A stretch of 64,000 nt of DNA from Aquirufa nivalisilvae (GCF_004307455.1 NZ_SEWX01000002.1:310001-374000); one strand, 5' to 3'. Shown: positions 25,201-35,076, counted from the stretch's first letter. A program made the numbers and translations. The notes: generated by a model not told the origin, from the sequence alone.

Positions 25201-25785
25201 ATGGTACAACAATTAATTCAAAATTCATTAGCGGAGTCTCAATCGGTTTTAGACCGATTTGTCAATAATCCCAAACAAATACAAGCCATTGAAGCTGCTG
25301 CACAAGTATTGGTGGAGGCACTAAAGAATGGCCATAAAATCATTTCATGTGGCAATGGTGGTAGTCATTGTGACGCCATGCATTTTGCGGAGGAGTTATC
25401 AGGTCGTTATCGGGAAAATCGCCCAGCTTTAGCAGCTATGGCTATTTCAGATCCCTCTCATATCACTTGTGTGAGCAATGATTTTGGATATAATTTTGTT
25501 TTTTCTCGTTTCATTGAAGGATTAGGACAAGAAGGAGATGTATTAGTAGGCATTTCAACGAGTGGAAATTCAGCTAGTATCATAGAGGCGGTATCAGCAG
25601 CGAAGCAAAAAGGCATGAAAGTGATTTTGCTAACTGGGAAAGATGGAGGTAAATTAGCCAATTTAGGAGATGCCGAAATTCGTGTGGAACATGAAGGTTT
25701 TGCAGATCGTATCCAAGAGATTCACATTAAGGTAATTCATATCATGATTCAATTGGTGGAGTACCATATTTTCGGTCGAAAATAG
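25201..25785 (+). CDS. gmhA: Phosphoheptose (sedoheptulose-7-phosphate) isomerase
   Basis: 194 residues, normal for GmhA. The SIS fold shows CGNGGS, the metal/catalytic HFAEEL, STSGNS and the terminal [17 protein letters not shown] with the conserved Gln and His. It converts sedoheptulose 7-phosphate to heptose 7-phosphate for lipopolysaccharide core. It follows the TPM gene by 14 bp and is the last gene of the lemA unit before a strong terminator. Confidence 0.92.
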   Translation: MVQQLIQNSLAESQSVLDRFVNNPKQIQAIEAAAQVLVEALKNGHKIISCGNGGSHCDAMHFAEELSGRYRENRPALAAMAISDPSHITCVSNDFGYNFVFSRFIEGLGQEGDVLVGISTSGNSASIIEAVSAAKQKGMKVILLTGKDGGKLANLGDAEIRVEHEGFADRIQEIHIKVIHIMIQLVEYHIFGRK

Positions 25786-25805
25786 TCAAGGTGCCAACTT
25801 TATTC

Positions 25806-25838
25806 AAATGCCTTAGATATCGATCTAAGGCATTTTTT
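25806..25838 (+). terminator. Rho-independent terminator after gmhA
   Basis: Arms AAATGCCTTAGAT and ATCTAAGGCATTT form a 13-bp stem with loop ATCG, followed by T-run. Confidence 0.9.
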
Positions 25839-25864
25839 ATTCCATCCAGAAAATGAATCTCATG

Positions 25865-25894
25865 AAAAAGCCCCTGAGATATCAGAGGCTTTTT
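25865..25894 (-). terminator. Rho-independent terminator after ftsA
   Basis: On the minus strand AAAAAGCCTCTGA and TCAGGGGCTTTTT pair with one wobble around a short loop and end in T5. It lies 20 bp beyond the ftsA stop, closing the division cluster. Confidence 0.8.
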
Positions 25895-25913
25895 GTATTT
25901 ATTTGAAAAAAAT

Positions 25914-27239
25914 CTAGTATTCTCCTTCCGCTTCATTACTACCCATGAGCACATCCACTACGCGGGAGAAAATATTTTTAATACCTGGTTTATCATTTCC
26001 ACCTTTTCCGGATTCCTTTTGACTATCTCCAATCGTAGCTGGTTCATGGTCCTCTGCTGGTATAGCTTGGTCTAATTGTTCGTAGTAGACTTGAACTAAA
26101 CCAATAGCAGTAGCAAAGGAAGGATCATGTATTTCTTCTGACGCATGAGAGTTTTGAACGACCATAGGAACACCAATTCGGCATTCTAAATCAGTTACTT
26201 TTTGGAATAACTCTGCAATATCAGGTAATTGAGCTCCTCCACCGCATAGCACGATACCACTTTTGAAGGTTTGTGGTTCTCCTACTTTACTGATTTCAGC
26301 GACAATTTTAGCGGCTAATTCTTTTAGGCGCTCTTCTAAAATAATGGCTAAGTTTTTAACAGATATCGGAGTAGGTTTACGACCTGCAATACCAGGAATC
26401 ATGACTACTTCATTGATGTCAATCAATTTACTAACCGCAGAACCAAAGGTTGTTTTTAATGCTTCGGCATTTTCTAAGGAAACATTTAAACCGATTCTAA
26501 TATCTTCCGTCAAACGGTCGCCTCCCCAATTTAAGATGCTTGCTTGAACCAATCTTTTATTTTGATAGACACTGATTTCCGTAGTACCACTACCAATATC
26601 CACTAGAACTACGCCTTCTTCTTTTTCTTCAGGACTTAATACGGCAGTAGATGCGGCAATCGGGCTGAAATAAACATTGCCTTTTTTGATATGGTCAGAC
26701 TCGGCAGCTACCAAGCATTGAACCAATAAGCCATATTTATCTGGATTAGCCGTTACAACCATGAAATCGGCTTGTATTTTTTGACCAATCTGTCCAACTG
26801 GATCTAAAGTGGTTGGTAAATTGTCAACTTTAAAACCAATGGGTAAAGTATGTAAAATGCAAGGATTTTTCTCTGCAATGGGTTTTTTAGCTTCGTCAAT
26901 TAAAGCGTAAACCTCTTGAAGTGAAACTGCTTCACGCGGGTTTTTACGAATTTTAGTGCTCGAATAAGGTTGCACATTGATGTGACTACCTGATAGATTG
27001 GAGGCAAAGTAATAATCAGTATTTTTACCTTCCAATGCTCCAGAAATCTTTTTTAAAGCTTCTGCAATGGCAGCAGTTGTTTTATGGATATTGACAATTT
27101 CTCCTTGTAGAATATTTCCAATGGTATTGGCTTTACCAGATGCAATGATCTCTAATTTTCCAGAAGCATTTTGTCTGCCAGCTACAGCCCTAACGAAGGA
27201 GCTACCAATGTCCAATCCGATGATTAAATCGTTCCGCAT
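25914..27239 (-). CDS. ftsA: Cell division protein FtsA
   Basis: 441 residues. The actin-like fold shows LIIGLDIGSSFVRAVAG at the N-terminus, VVLVDIGSGTTEISVY (phosphate 2) and GIVLCGGGAQLPDIAEL. The SHS2-like 1C subdomain is present. The C-terminus GIKNIFSRVVDVLMG is the amphipathic helix that tethers FtsA and FtsZ to the membrane, preceded by a Gly/Lys-rich linker. It follows ftsQ by 66 bp. A terminator rather than ftsZ comes next, unlike the usual ftsQ-ftsA-ftsZ order. Confidence 0.94.
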   Translation of the reverse strand: MRNDLIIGLDIGSSFVRAVAGRQNASGKLEIIASGKANTIGNILQGEIVNIHKTTAAIAEALKKISGALEGKNTDYYFASNLSGSHINVQPYSSTKIRKNPREAVSLQEVYALIDEAKKPIAEKNPCILHTLPIGFKVDNLPTTLDPVGQIGQKIQADFMVVTANPDKYGLLVQCLVAAESDHIKKGNVYFSPIAASTAVLSPEEKEEGVVLVDIGSGTTEISVYQNKRLVQASILNWGGDRLTEDIRIGLNVSLENAEALKTTFGSAVSKLIDINEVVMIPGIAGRKPTPISVKNLAIILEERLKELAAKIVAEISKVGEPQTFKSGIVLCGGGAQLPDIAELFQKVTDLECRIGVPMVVQNSHASEEIHDPSFATAIGLVQVYYEQLDQAIPAEDHEPATIGDSQKESGKGGNDKPGIKNIFSRVVDVLMGSNEAEGEY

Positions 27240-27305
27240 AATTTGTTATTGAAGATTACTCTAGCCTACAAGGAAGCCATAAAGGGTTAAAAATAGCTAT
27301 TTTGA

Positions 27306-28097
27306 CTAATAATCGCAAATAACCTGATTCTTATATTTTAAGCGTACCCAACGATAGGTATTCCAACCTTTATTGGGGATTATTTTCTTATAAAAAAGGG
27401 CAAGTTTTTTGAATTTTGTATCAATGTTGATCGGTAAACCGAAGTCGACCCGAGTAATTCCTAAGGTAGGAATCATCACAACGCCACCATCCTCAGCTAC
27501 CTCTAATTGGGATATTTGAGCTCTCCAGAATTCATTATTGTTGATGAATTCAAAGAGCTGAATCAAGTGTTTTCCTTTAGTGTCACTTAGGTTTTTTCGG
27601 TTCTTTTTGAAAAATGGTCCAGATACAACCAATATCCTTGGAGTAAAGAGAGGGCTTGTTCCAATGAACTTACCATCTTGAGTCACGTATTGGTCGCTTA
27701 GATTAGAATCATTGAGGGTATTTCTCAGGATACGTGCAATGGGACTATACTCTTTGACAGAAATGATGATTTTACCAGAAAAATCAAAATGTGCTTCACA
27801 GGATTTTACCAAATGAATTCGCTTGACGCGCTCTTCCATCTGGTGTAAAGAAATATTTTGAAGGTATTTGCCTACATAATACCGCGTTCCTTGTTCGGTA
27901 ACAACATTATTGATGTCTTTTTTCCCCAGTAAGGGTCTCTCGTTTTCGGAATCTAACTTAACAACGATCCCTGTACATTTAATGTCATTGTACGCCAAAT
28001 CGGAATAGATAACGGCAGCAACGCCCATGCTCAACAAGATGATTAAGCTGATTAATCGTTTGATTAGTGCCCACTTACTTGTATTTAATAGAGCCAT
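27306..28097 (-). CDS. ftsQ: Cell division protein FtsQ/DivIB
   Basis: 263 residues. It has a short cytoplasmic N-terminus, one membrane helix (about 12-32: LISLIILLSMGVAAVIYSDL) and a periplasmic part that fits the POTRA/beta domain order of FtsQ (LHQMEERVKRIHLVKSCEAH; KIIISVKEYSPIARIL). Its sequence is divergent, as is normal for FtsQ, so the call rests on the position between murC and ftsA. FtsQ links early and late divisome proteins. Confidence 0.9.
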   Translation of the reverse strand: MALLNTSKWALIKRLISLIILLSMGVAAVIYSDLAYNDIKCTGIVVKLDSENERPLLGKKDINNVVTEQGTRYYVGKYLQNISLHQMEERVKRIHLVKSCEAHFDFSGKIIISVKEYSPIARILRNTLNDSNLSDQYVTQDGKFIGTSPLFTPRILVVSGPFFKKNRKNLSDTKGKHLIQLFEFINNNEFWRAQISQLEVAEDGGVVMIPTLGITRVDFGLPINIDTKFKKLALFYKKIIPNKGWNTYRWVRLKYKNQVICDY

Positions 28098-28110
28098 GTA
28101 ATGTTATATT

Positions 28111-29487
28111 TTATTGTAAAGAGCTTTTCAAATCGGATAAAAGAAGGTCAATATCTCCTGCCCCCATGGTTACTAATAATCGTGGTTTTTTGTCTTGAAT
28201 AGCTCGTTTTAAATCATCTTTGCTAATGCATTGCTTCTTGTCTAATTGGACTTTTTCTAAGAGCTTTTCTGAATTTACACCAGGGATAGGAAGTTCCCTT
28301 GCCGGATAAATATCCAGCAAATATAATTCATCAGCAAGTGATAGGCTTTGAGCAAAATCATCTAAAAAATCCCTAGTTCTAGAAAATAAATGTGGCTGGA
28401 AAACAGCTACAATTTCTTCATTGGGATATAATGCTCTCACCGAATTTAGGCAAGCAGCAATTTCCGTAGGATGATGCGCATAATCATCAATCATGACATG
28501 CTCATCCGATTCTACGTGGTATTCAAATCTTCTTTTCACTCCTTTAAAGCTGGCAATTCCTGCTTTGATTTCATCCCCTGATAAACCAACTTGCATGGCT
28601 AAAGCCGCCGCAGCAAGTGCATTTTCAATGTTATGAAAACCAGGAATTCGCATCGGGATATCCATAATTTCTCCACCTGGATACTTCATATCAAATACCA
28701 TTCGATGGTCTTGGATTCGGATATTAACCGCCTGGAAATCACCAGATTCTATGCCAAATGTGGCATTTTTCTGGTTAGATGTTAAATCTAAACCTACTTT
28801 TTGAATGAAAAAACCTTGGTCTTGAATTTGGCTAACAAATAACTGAAAGGATTCCACAACTTGTTCGGAAGCACCATATATATCCAAATGATCTGCATCC
28901 GTGGAAGTTACTACCGCAGCATATGGATGTAAGGTTAAGAAAGAGCGATCATATTCATCGGCTTCTACCACACAAATGATATTGTCTTTGTCCTTGTTTG
29001 GGATAAAGTTAGTGCCATAATTTTGTGTAATACCTCCTAAAAAAGCAGTTACATTTTTGTTGGCATGTATTAATAAATGCGTCAATAGGGATGATGTAGT
29101 GGTTTTTCCATGGGTTCCAGCTACAGCTAAGGTAGGGATTTGTTGGGTAATCCAACCTAGTATTTCAGATCGTTTATATAGGGGTATTCCAAAGTTTAAC
29201 AGGTAGTTTTTCTCTACATGATCCGCTGGGATGGCTGGCGTGTAAATGAATAAGCTATGTTCCGTATCTGCCAATATTTCGGCAGGAATGCAAGCAATAT
29301 CATCGGTATAATGGATTTGCATACCTTCCTGACTTAAGGTTTTTGTCAGTGGACTTTCGGTTTTATCATAACCAGCCACAGGAAATCCATTGTGTAAAAA
29401 CCATCGAGCAATAGCCGACATTCCTATTCCTCCTATACCAAGGAAATACACATATTTTAAATCTTTTAATTGAATATTACTTTTCAT
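28111..29487 (-). CDS. murC: UDP-N-acetylmuramate-L-alanine ligase
   Basis: 458 residues. The N-terminal domain has FLGIGGIGMSAIA. The ATP loop is AGTHGKTTTSSLL; the central domain contains EADEYDRSFL and DADHLDIYG; the C-terminal domain has DDYAHHPTEIAA. These distinguish MurC from MurD-F. It adds L-Ala to UDP-MurNAc. The start overlaps murG by 11 bp, and ftsQ follows 13 bp downstream. Confidence 0.96.
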   Translation of the reverse strand: MKSNIQLKDLKYVYFLGIGGIGMSAIARWFLHNGFPVAGYDKTESPLTKTLSQEGMQIHYTDDIACIPAEILADTEHSLFIYTPAIPADHVEKNYLLNFGIPLYKRSEILGWITQQIPTLAVAGTHGKTTTSSLLTHLLIHANKNVTAFLGGITQNYGTNFIPNKDKDNIICVVEADEYDRSFLTLHPYAAVVTSTDADHLDIYGASEQVVESFQLFVSQIQDQGFFIQKVGLDLTSNQKNATFGIESGDFQAVNIRIQDHRMVFDMKYPGGEIMDIPMRIPGFHNIENALAAAALAMQVGLSGDEIKAGIASFKGVKRRFEYHVESDEHVMIDDYAHHPTEIAACLNSVRALYPNEEIVAVFQPHLFSRTRDFLDDFAQSLSLADELYLLDIYPARELPIPGVNSEKLLEKVQLDKKQCISKDDLKRAIQDKKPRLLVTMGAGDIDLLLSDLKSSLQ

Positions 29488-30589
29488 TCGGGGTCAACAA
29501 GGATAAAATGTTGGTAGCTATATCGTGTGCGGCCGTAGGTTTGGCCATGGATTTACTTTGTTTTTCTATTTGTGCTATAAGCGCTTTGTTTTGAAGACTA
29601 GCAATGGCCTCTGAAATGAGCGTATGTTTAGCCTCTACATCTTTGACTAAAATAGCGGCTCCTTGCGTTACTAGACTTTGTGCATTTTGCGTTTGGTGGT
29701 CCTCTGCTGCACTAGGAAGAGGAACTAAAATACTGGCTTTCCCTACCAAACAGATTTCGGAAACAGACAAGGCGCCAGCTCTAGAAATCACTAAATCAGC
29801 TGCCGCATAGGCCAAATCCATTTCGTAAATAAAGGCTGAAACATAGGCATGTAAGTCCGCTTGATTTTGCACAGAGGCTTGTGCTTCTTTTTCAAATGGA
29901 ATGCCTGTTTGCCAAATAATTTGCACTTGAGAACTGGCTAACTGTTCTAAACCTGCTTGAATAGCTAAATTGATGGTTCTTGCTCCTTGGCTGCCACCAA
30001 TAATTAATATGCAGGGTTTGTCGGTCTGTAAACCAAAATGAGCAATAGCTTTCTCTTTTTTACCTACTTGATCAATAAGATCCTTGCGTACTGGATTTCC
30101 CAAATAATGAATTTTCTCCTTTGGGAAGAATTTTTCCATGTTGGGATAGGCTACAAATATTCGCTGGGCTTTGGAAGCTAAGAACTTATTGGTAATACCT
30201 GCAAATGAATTTTGTTCTTGAATAACATAGGGAACGCCTTTTACCCAAGCTGCTAATAACATGGGTCCAGAGGCATAACCACCCACGCCAATGGCCATAT
30301 CAGGCTTAAATTCATTTAAAATAGCAAAGGCTCTCGAAAGACTTTTGATTAATTTGAAAGGAAATAACAAGTTTTTCATCATGTGCTGACGATTAATTCC
30401 CACGATGGGTAAGCCCACAATGTTAAAACCTGCTTTAGGTACTTTTTCCATCTCCATTTTTCCTTCTGCACCTACAAATAGAAATTCACTGTTTGGAGCA
30501 ATTTCCTTTATGGCGGAAGCAATAGCTATCGCTGGATATATATGTCCACCGGTTCCACCTCCTGAAATGATGATTCTATTTGGATTCAC
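29477..30589 (-). CDS. murG: Lipid II synthase MurG (GlcNAc transferase), GTG start
   Basis: 370 residues with ISGGGTGGHIYPAIAIA at the N-terminus and GGSQGARTIN in the C-terminal UDP-GlcNAc-binding domain. It transfers GlcNAc to lipid I on the inner membrane face. The start codon is GTG (30589-30587), seven residues before the glycine loop, and its last base (30589) is shared with the ftsW TAG stop, so translational coupling is likely. No ATG lies in a suitable place. Confidence 0.95.
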   Translation of the reverse strand: MNPNRIIISGGGTGGHIYPAIAIASAIKEIAPNSEFLFVGAEGKMEMEKVPKAGFNIVGLPIVGINRQHMMKNLLFPFKLIKSLSRAFAILNEFKPDMAIGVGGYASGPMLLAAWVKGVPYVIQEQNSFAGITNKFLASKAQRIFVAYPNMEKFFPKEKIHYLGNPVRKDLIDQVGKKEKAIAHFGLQTDKPCILIIGGSQGARTINLAIQAGLEQLASSQVQIIWQTGIPFEKEAQASVQNQADLHAYVSAFIYEMDLAYAAADLVISRAGALSVSEICLVGKASILVPLPSAAEDHQTQNAQSLVTQGAAILVKDVEAKHTLISEAIASLQNKALIAQIEKQSKSMAKPTAAHDIATNILSLLTPNEK

Positions 30590-31764
30590 TAAATAATGGT
30601 TTTAAGATCTTTGGTTTCTTGTTCTTTATCTCGACTGACTGATAAGATGAGCCCAATACTAATGGCTGTAAATATCAAAGAAGTACCCCCTGCAGATACC
30701 ATGGGCATGGGTTGACCTGTTACTGGGCCAGCACCTACGGCCACTAGCATATTGATAAATGCTTGAAATACGATAGAAAAGGTGAGGCCTGCCGATAGTA
30801 ATCCTCCAAAAGGTTTACCACTATGTCGGACGGCATTAGCCCCTCGATACATCAGCCAAAGGAAAAAGAGTGGGATGAAAATGGCTACCACAATTCCGTA
30901 TTCTTCTACAATGATAGCATAAACAAAGTCCGATTCTGCTTGAGATAGAAAGTAACGTTGTTGGCTACGCCCAGGACCTTTGGGACTTAATGCGCCAGTG
31001 GCAATGGCATAATAACTGCGGTAAAGTTGATAGTCCTCATCTTTTTTATCAACGGACTTACTATCTTTTTTACCTACACGATTGCTAAAGTTAGCAATCC
31101 TTGCTTTTACAGTTTTAGCTCTTTGTCCAATTTCAAGTGTGACTACCAAGCTAGCTAAAATAGCGACAGAGGCTATGATATAACCAATTTGTTTCCATGG
31201 CACTCGACCAAAAATCATTAGAATGATGCTGGTTAAGAAGATCAAAATGCTGGTGGAAAAGTTGGAAAGCATGATGAGAAAGCAGGTGATTCCAATTTTA
31301 ATTAATAACCAAAGGAAAAACTGCCAATTATATGCCTCGGGGTTAGATTGACGCGTGGAAAAATCTTTAGACAGGCTACCAATCAAGCACAATTTAGCCA
31401 TGTCAGATGGCATGAAGGAGATGGGTCCAATTTCTAGCCAACGGCTAGCACCACCTTTACTTTCTCCAAAAATAAATGCAAATAAGATGAGCATCCAAGA
31501 AAAAATCAAGGCGATATGACTGTATTGAGCAAATTTCAAATAGTTCTGTCGAGAGAACCAAGACATCATAATAAATGAAAATGTTAATATCACTAAGGAC
31601 TTAATAAAACTTAAAATGGGGTCCATTGGATTCATCATGACCATCCTTCCTTTGGCAGAAAACTGAATGAGTAAACCAAAGGCATTTAAGACAAAGACGA
31701 TGAACCATATTTGGTAATCACCAGCTAATTTGGACTTGATGAATTCAGAGATTCTATTTTCCAT
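30589..31764 (-). CDS. ftsW: Lipid II flippase/glycosyltransferase FtsW
   Basis: 391 residues with about ten membrane segments (SEDS family). Recognisable features are GGASRWLEIGPISFMPSD and QAESDFVYAIIVEEYGI, and late GQPMPMVSAGGTSLIF. It is the SEDS glycan polymerase of the divisome. A loop of about 45 residues before the QAESDF segment is rich in Lys/Ser (GKKDSKSVDKKDEDY), longer than usual. Placed between murD (11-bp overlap) and murG (1-bp overlap). Confidence 0.93.
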   Translation of the reverse strand: MENRISEFIKSKLAGDYQIWFIVFVLNAFGLLIQFSAKGRMVMMNPMDPILSFIKSLVILTFSFIMMSWFSRQNYLKFAQYSHIALIFSWMLILFAFIFGESKGGASRWLEIGPISFMPSDMAKLCLIGSLSKDFSTRQSNPEAYNWQFFLWLLIKIGITCFLIMLSNFSTSILIFLTSIILMIFGRVPWKQIGYIIASVAILASLVVTLEIGQRAKTVKARIANFSNRVGKKDSKSVDKKDEDYQLYRSYYAIATGALSPKGPGRSQQRYFLSQAESDFVYAIIVEEYGIVVAIFIPLFFLWLMYRGANAVRHSGKPFGGLLSAGLTFSIVFQAFINMLVAVGAGPVTGQPMPMVSAGGTSLIFTAISIGLILSVSRDKEQETKDLKTII

Positions 31765-33088
31765 CGTTGAGCATTTTTACCATAGCTTTAAATTGATTTC
31801 CACGATCTTCATAGTTTTTGAATAAATCAAAACTTGCGCAGGCAGGAGAAAGAAGCACTATATCGCCTGATTGCCCCCATTCAATGCTTTTTTGAACGGC
31901 AGTTTGTAGATTATCTGTTGAAAATATGGAAGTACCAATAGGCCCAAAATGGGATTCTAATTTTTGATTATCGATTCCAAGACAAATGATGCCCTTCACT
32001 TTTTCTTTGACTAAATCATCCAATACCTCGTATTCGTTTCCTTTATCAACTCCTCCAATTATTAAAATGATGGGCTGTTTGAAGCTATTTAGGGCATAAA
32101 ATACGGCATCAACATTGGTAGCTTTGGAGTCGTTGATAAATTGAACCCCCTTCCATGTCCCGCAAGGTTCTAGTCGATGTGGCGCATTTTCAAAAGTTTT
32201 TAAAGCCAAATGTATCGATTCTGCACTGATTCCAACAGCTTCTGCTGCTAGGATGGCTGCCGACATATTAATGGCATTATGAGGGCCTTTTAGAGGTGCA
32301 TCCGCTAGGTTTAATTGGAATTGGGAAGAGCCTTTCAATTGATCGTTTTGGATCAACATGTTGGCATTTGAATCATCAAAGCTGATGGTTTTAATCTTGG
32401 CTTGATTCGGTAAAGAGCTTGCATGCGATTGAAGTACAGGATCGCCTGACCAAAAGATGCAGGTTGTATTTGCTTGGGCATTTTGGAAAATGCGGAATTT
32501 TGATTGAATATAATTTTCAAATTGGTATTCGTACCTATCTAAATGATCCGGTGTGATGTTTAATAAAACAGCTACATCTGGGGCAAAATGAAAGCAACGA
32601 TCTAACTGAAAGGAAGAAATTTCCAGTACATAATACTCATGTTGCTTTTCCATGACCTGTTTAGCAAAACTATGGCCAATATTTCCTGCTAGACCGACCT
32701 TTAATCCCGCTTCTTTCAATAAATGATAGGTAAGGAGCGTGGTTGTGGTCTTTCCATTACTTCCTGTAATAGCAATGATTTTGGCCTGGGTATATCGAGA
32801 AGCAAATTCTATTTCTGAAACTAAGGAGATGTTTTTTTGCTTGATTTCTTTTACTATTGGGCTTTTTTCTGGTATACCTGGACTGATGATAATCTCCTGA
32901 GCTTCCAGTATTTTGTCCATGGAATGCGCACCTTGCTCAAAAGGAATCTGAGCATCCAATAAACTTTGTTGATATTCTGGTTTTAATTGCCCCTGATCAG
33001 ATAAAAATACGTCGAAGCCTTCATGTTTGACCAACAGGGCAGCCCCCACGCCACTCTCACCTCCGCCTAGGACTACGATTTTTGACAT
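31754..33088 (-). CDS. murD: UDP-N-acetylmuramoylalanine-D-glutamate ligase
   Basis: 444 residues. N-terminal Rossmann domain starts IVVLGGGESGVGAALL; the ATP loop is AITGSNGKTTTTLL; the central domain has NITPDHLDRY and the C-terminal domain NDSKATNVDA and SPACASFDLFKNYEDRG. It adds D-Glu to UDP-MurNAc-L-Ala. First gene of the leftward cluster, overlapping ftsW by 11 bp. Only weak -7-like sequence (TATCTTTA on the minus strand) is seen upstream. Confidence 0.96.
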   Translation of the reverse strand: MSKIVVLGGGESGVGAALLVKHEGFDVFLSDQGQLKPEYQQSLLDAQIPFEQGAHSMDKILEAQEIIISPGIPEKSPIVKEIKQKNISLVSEIEFASRYTQAKIIAITGSNGKTTTTLLTYHLLKEAGLKVGLAGNIGHSFAKQVMEKQHEYYVLEISSFQLDRCFHFAPDVAVLLNITPDHLDRYEYQFENYIQSKFRIFQNAQANTTCIFWSGDPVLQSHASSLPNQAKIKTISFDDSNANMLIQNDQLKGSSQFQLNLADAPLKGPHNAINMSAAILAAEAVGISAESIHLALKTFENAPHRLEPCGTWKGVQFINDSKATNVDAVFYALNSFKQPIILIIGGVDKGNEYEVLDDLVKEKVKGIICLGIDNQKLESHFGPIGTSIFSTDNLQTAVQKSIEWGQSGDIVLLSPACASFDLFKNYEDRGNQFKAMVKMLNDGK

Positions 33089-33284
33089 TTGCTTTAAAAA
33101 GTAAGGAAAACTAAAGATATAAACTTACTACAAGTTAGAAAATGTCTTGGACTAATGAAAATGCATGAGTAGACTTCTGGGTTAAAAATTGTCATTTTTT
33201 TTCATGGGGTCAGCCTATGAAATGGACAAATTTGCTGGATATATACCATGTAGGATAATACAGCATTGAATGAGGATAGGGGAC

Positions 33285-33314
33285 AAAAAAAGACCAGCTA
33301 ATTGCTGGTCTCTT
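33285..33314 (-). terminator. Rho-independent terminator after tsf
   Basis: AGACCAGC and GCTGGTCT form an 8-bp stem with a 5-base loop; on the minus strand a T7 run follows. Confidence 0.85.
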
Positions 33315-33338
33315 TTGATATTTCGATTGGTTTTGGAA

Positions 33339-34172
33339 TTAAGCCAAAGCCACACGTTTGAAAGTTGAGATAGTCAAACCTTTTTGAGTTTGCTCTAACA
33401 ACTGACGAATGTTGATCGAAGAATCTTTTACGAATTGTTGGTTCAATAGAGTAGATTCTTTGTAGAATTTCTCCAATTTACCTACGGCAATTTTTTCTAA
33501 CATCGCTTCAGGCTTACCTTCTTGACGAGCTTGGTCTTTTCCGATTTCGATTTCGCGTTGAATTGTTTCCGCATCTACACCATCTTTATCTAAAGCTACA
33601 GGCTTCATCGCAGTGATTTGCATCGCGATATCTTTACCAACTTCTGTTACGTCTGTTCCTTCAACACCTTCGAATGCTACTAAAACACCGATTTTGTTGT
33701 TTGAGTGGATGTAAGATACCACTTTCTCAGCATCAATGTTTTCATAAGCAGCTAAAGTGATTTTTTCACCAATTTTACCTGTTAATTCAATGATGTGACC
33801 TTCTACTGAACGACCATCTGAAAGAGGCTCAGCTAAAAGAGCAGAAGCACTAGGAGCGTGTGATTTCACAGCAACTTCTAAAATGCTTTGAGCTAAGTTA
33901 TTGAAATCGGCTACTTTTGAAACTGGTTCAGTCTCACAAGCAAGTGCGATTAATTTACCATTAGAATGATCGGCTGAAAGAGCTACGAGTACTACTCCCT
34001 CGTTGGTTGCATTTTCAGCACGTTTTGCGGCTACCTTTTGACCAGCTTTGCGAAGTATATCGATAGCTGCTTCGAAATCGCCATCGGCTTCAGTCAAAGC
34101 TTTTTTGCAATCCATCATTCCGGCGCCAGTCATTTGGCGTAATTTATTAACGTCTGCGGCTGTAATTGACAT
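33339..34172 (-). CDS. tsf: Elongation factor Ts
   Basis: 277 residues. The N-terminal UBA-like motif ITAADVNKLRQMTGAGMMDCKKAL is diagnostic, followed by the core dimerisation domains. It recycles EF-Tu by nucleotide exchange. It follows rpsB by 13 bp in the universal rpsB-tsf operon and ends in a terminator. Confidence 0.97.
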   Translation of the reverse strand: MSITAADVNKLRQMTGAGMMDCKKALTEADGDFEAAIDILRKAGQKVAAKRAENATNEGVVLVALSADHSNGKLIALACETEPVSKVADFNNLAQSILEVAVKSHAPSASALLAEPLSDGRSVEGHIIELTGKIGEKITLAAYENIDAEKVVSYIHSNNKIGVLVAFEGVEGTDVTEVGKDIAMQITAMKPVALDKDGVDAETIQREIEIGKDQARQEGKPEAMLEKIAVGKLEKFYKESTLLNQQFVKDSSINIRQLLEQTQKGLTISTFKRVALA

Positions 34173-34185
34173 TTTATGAATATGT

Positions 34186-34995
34186 TTATTCTTGTTCTGC
34201 TTCTTTTTCGTACTTAGCGGCTACTTTAGCTGCTTCTTGTGATTCCTCATCAGCAATACGCTTTGATTCCTCTTCTTCAGCTAAACGAGCGTCATCTTTA
34301 TCTTGTTTTCTTTCAGCTAAACCTTCTTCGATGGCCTTACTAATAGCAGCTGTAATAACTGCAATAGATTTGTAAGCATCATCGTTTGCTGGGATAGGGA
34401 AATCAACTAAATCTGGGTTTGAGTTGGTATCGCACATAGCAAAAACTGGGATACCCAATTTTTTAGCTTCTTCTACTGCGATGTGCTCACGCTTTACGTC
34501 AACAACAAAAAGAGCAGCTGGAAGACGAGTTAATTCAGTGATACCACCTAATACACGCTTCAATTTCTCTTCTTCACGAGTCATCATTAAACGCTCACGC
34601 TTAGCAAGAGTTTTGACGATTACTTCGTCTTTTAACATTTTGTCGATGCTTGACATTTTCTTGATGGACTTACGTACCGTCGCGAAGTTTGTCAACATAC
34701 CACCTAACCAACGATCGGTTACGTAAGGCATTTTTAATTTTTCTGCTTCAGCAGATACCACTTCTTGAGCTTGCTTTTTAGTAGCAACGAACATGATCTT
34801 ACGACCAGAACGAACGATAGCACGCATTGCTGCAGTAGCTTCGTCTAAACAAGAAAGAGTTTTATTAAGATCGATGATGTGAATCCCGTTCTTCTCCATG
34901 AAGATGTAAGGAGCCATTTTAGGGTCCCACTTACGGGTAAGGTGTCCAAAGTGTACACCTGCATCTAATAATTCATTGTAGCTTAATTGTGCCAT
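34186..34995 (-). CDS. rpsB: 30S ribosomal protein S2
   Basis: 269 residues. [32 protein letters not shown] is a typical N-terminus; later [10 protein letters not shown] and [23 protein letters not shown] are signature segments. A Glu/Ala/Lys-rich extension of about 40 residues follows the conserved part ([20 protein letters not shown]), longer than in E. coli. It is downstream of a hairpin at 35018-35065 that may separate or regulate it. Confidence 0.97.
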   Translation of the reverse strand: MAQLSYNELLDAGVHFGHLTRKWDPKMAPYIFMEKNGIHIIDLNKTLSCLDEATAAMRAIVRSGRKIMFVATKKQAQEVVSAEAEKLKMPYVTDRWLGGMLTNFATVRKSIKKMSSIDKMLKDEVIVKTLAKRERLMMTREEEKLKRVLGGITELTRLPAALFVVDVKREHIAVEEAKKLGIPVFAMCDTNSNPDLVDFPIPANDDAYKSIAVITAAISKAIEEGLAERKQDKDDARLAEEEESKRIADEESQEAAKVAAKYEKEAEQE

Positions 34996-35017
34996 TTTTT
35001 GAGTTTAAGAATGAGGA

Positions 35018-35065
35018 AAAATAAAAATGTGGAAAAGGCATCGGCAACAGACAAGCCCTTTCCAC
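35018..35065 (-). terminator. Hairpin between rpsI and rpsB (terminator or leader)
   Basis: On the minus strand GTGGAAAGGGC (35065-35055) pairs with GCCTTTTCCAC (35039-35029) with one mismatch across a 15-base loop, followed by ATTTTTATTTTT. It could end the rplM-rpsI message or act in the rpsB leader. Confidence 0.5.
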
Positions 35066-35076
35066 GCAATTTGGGA

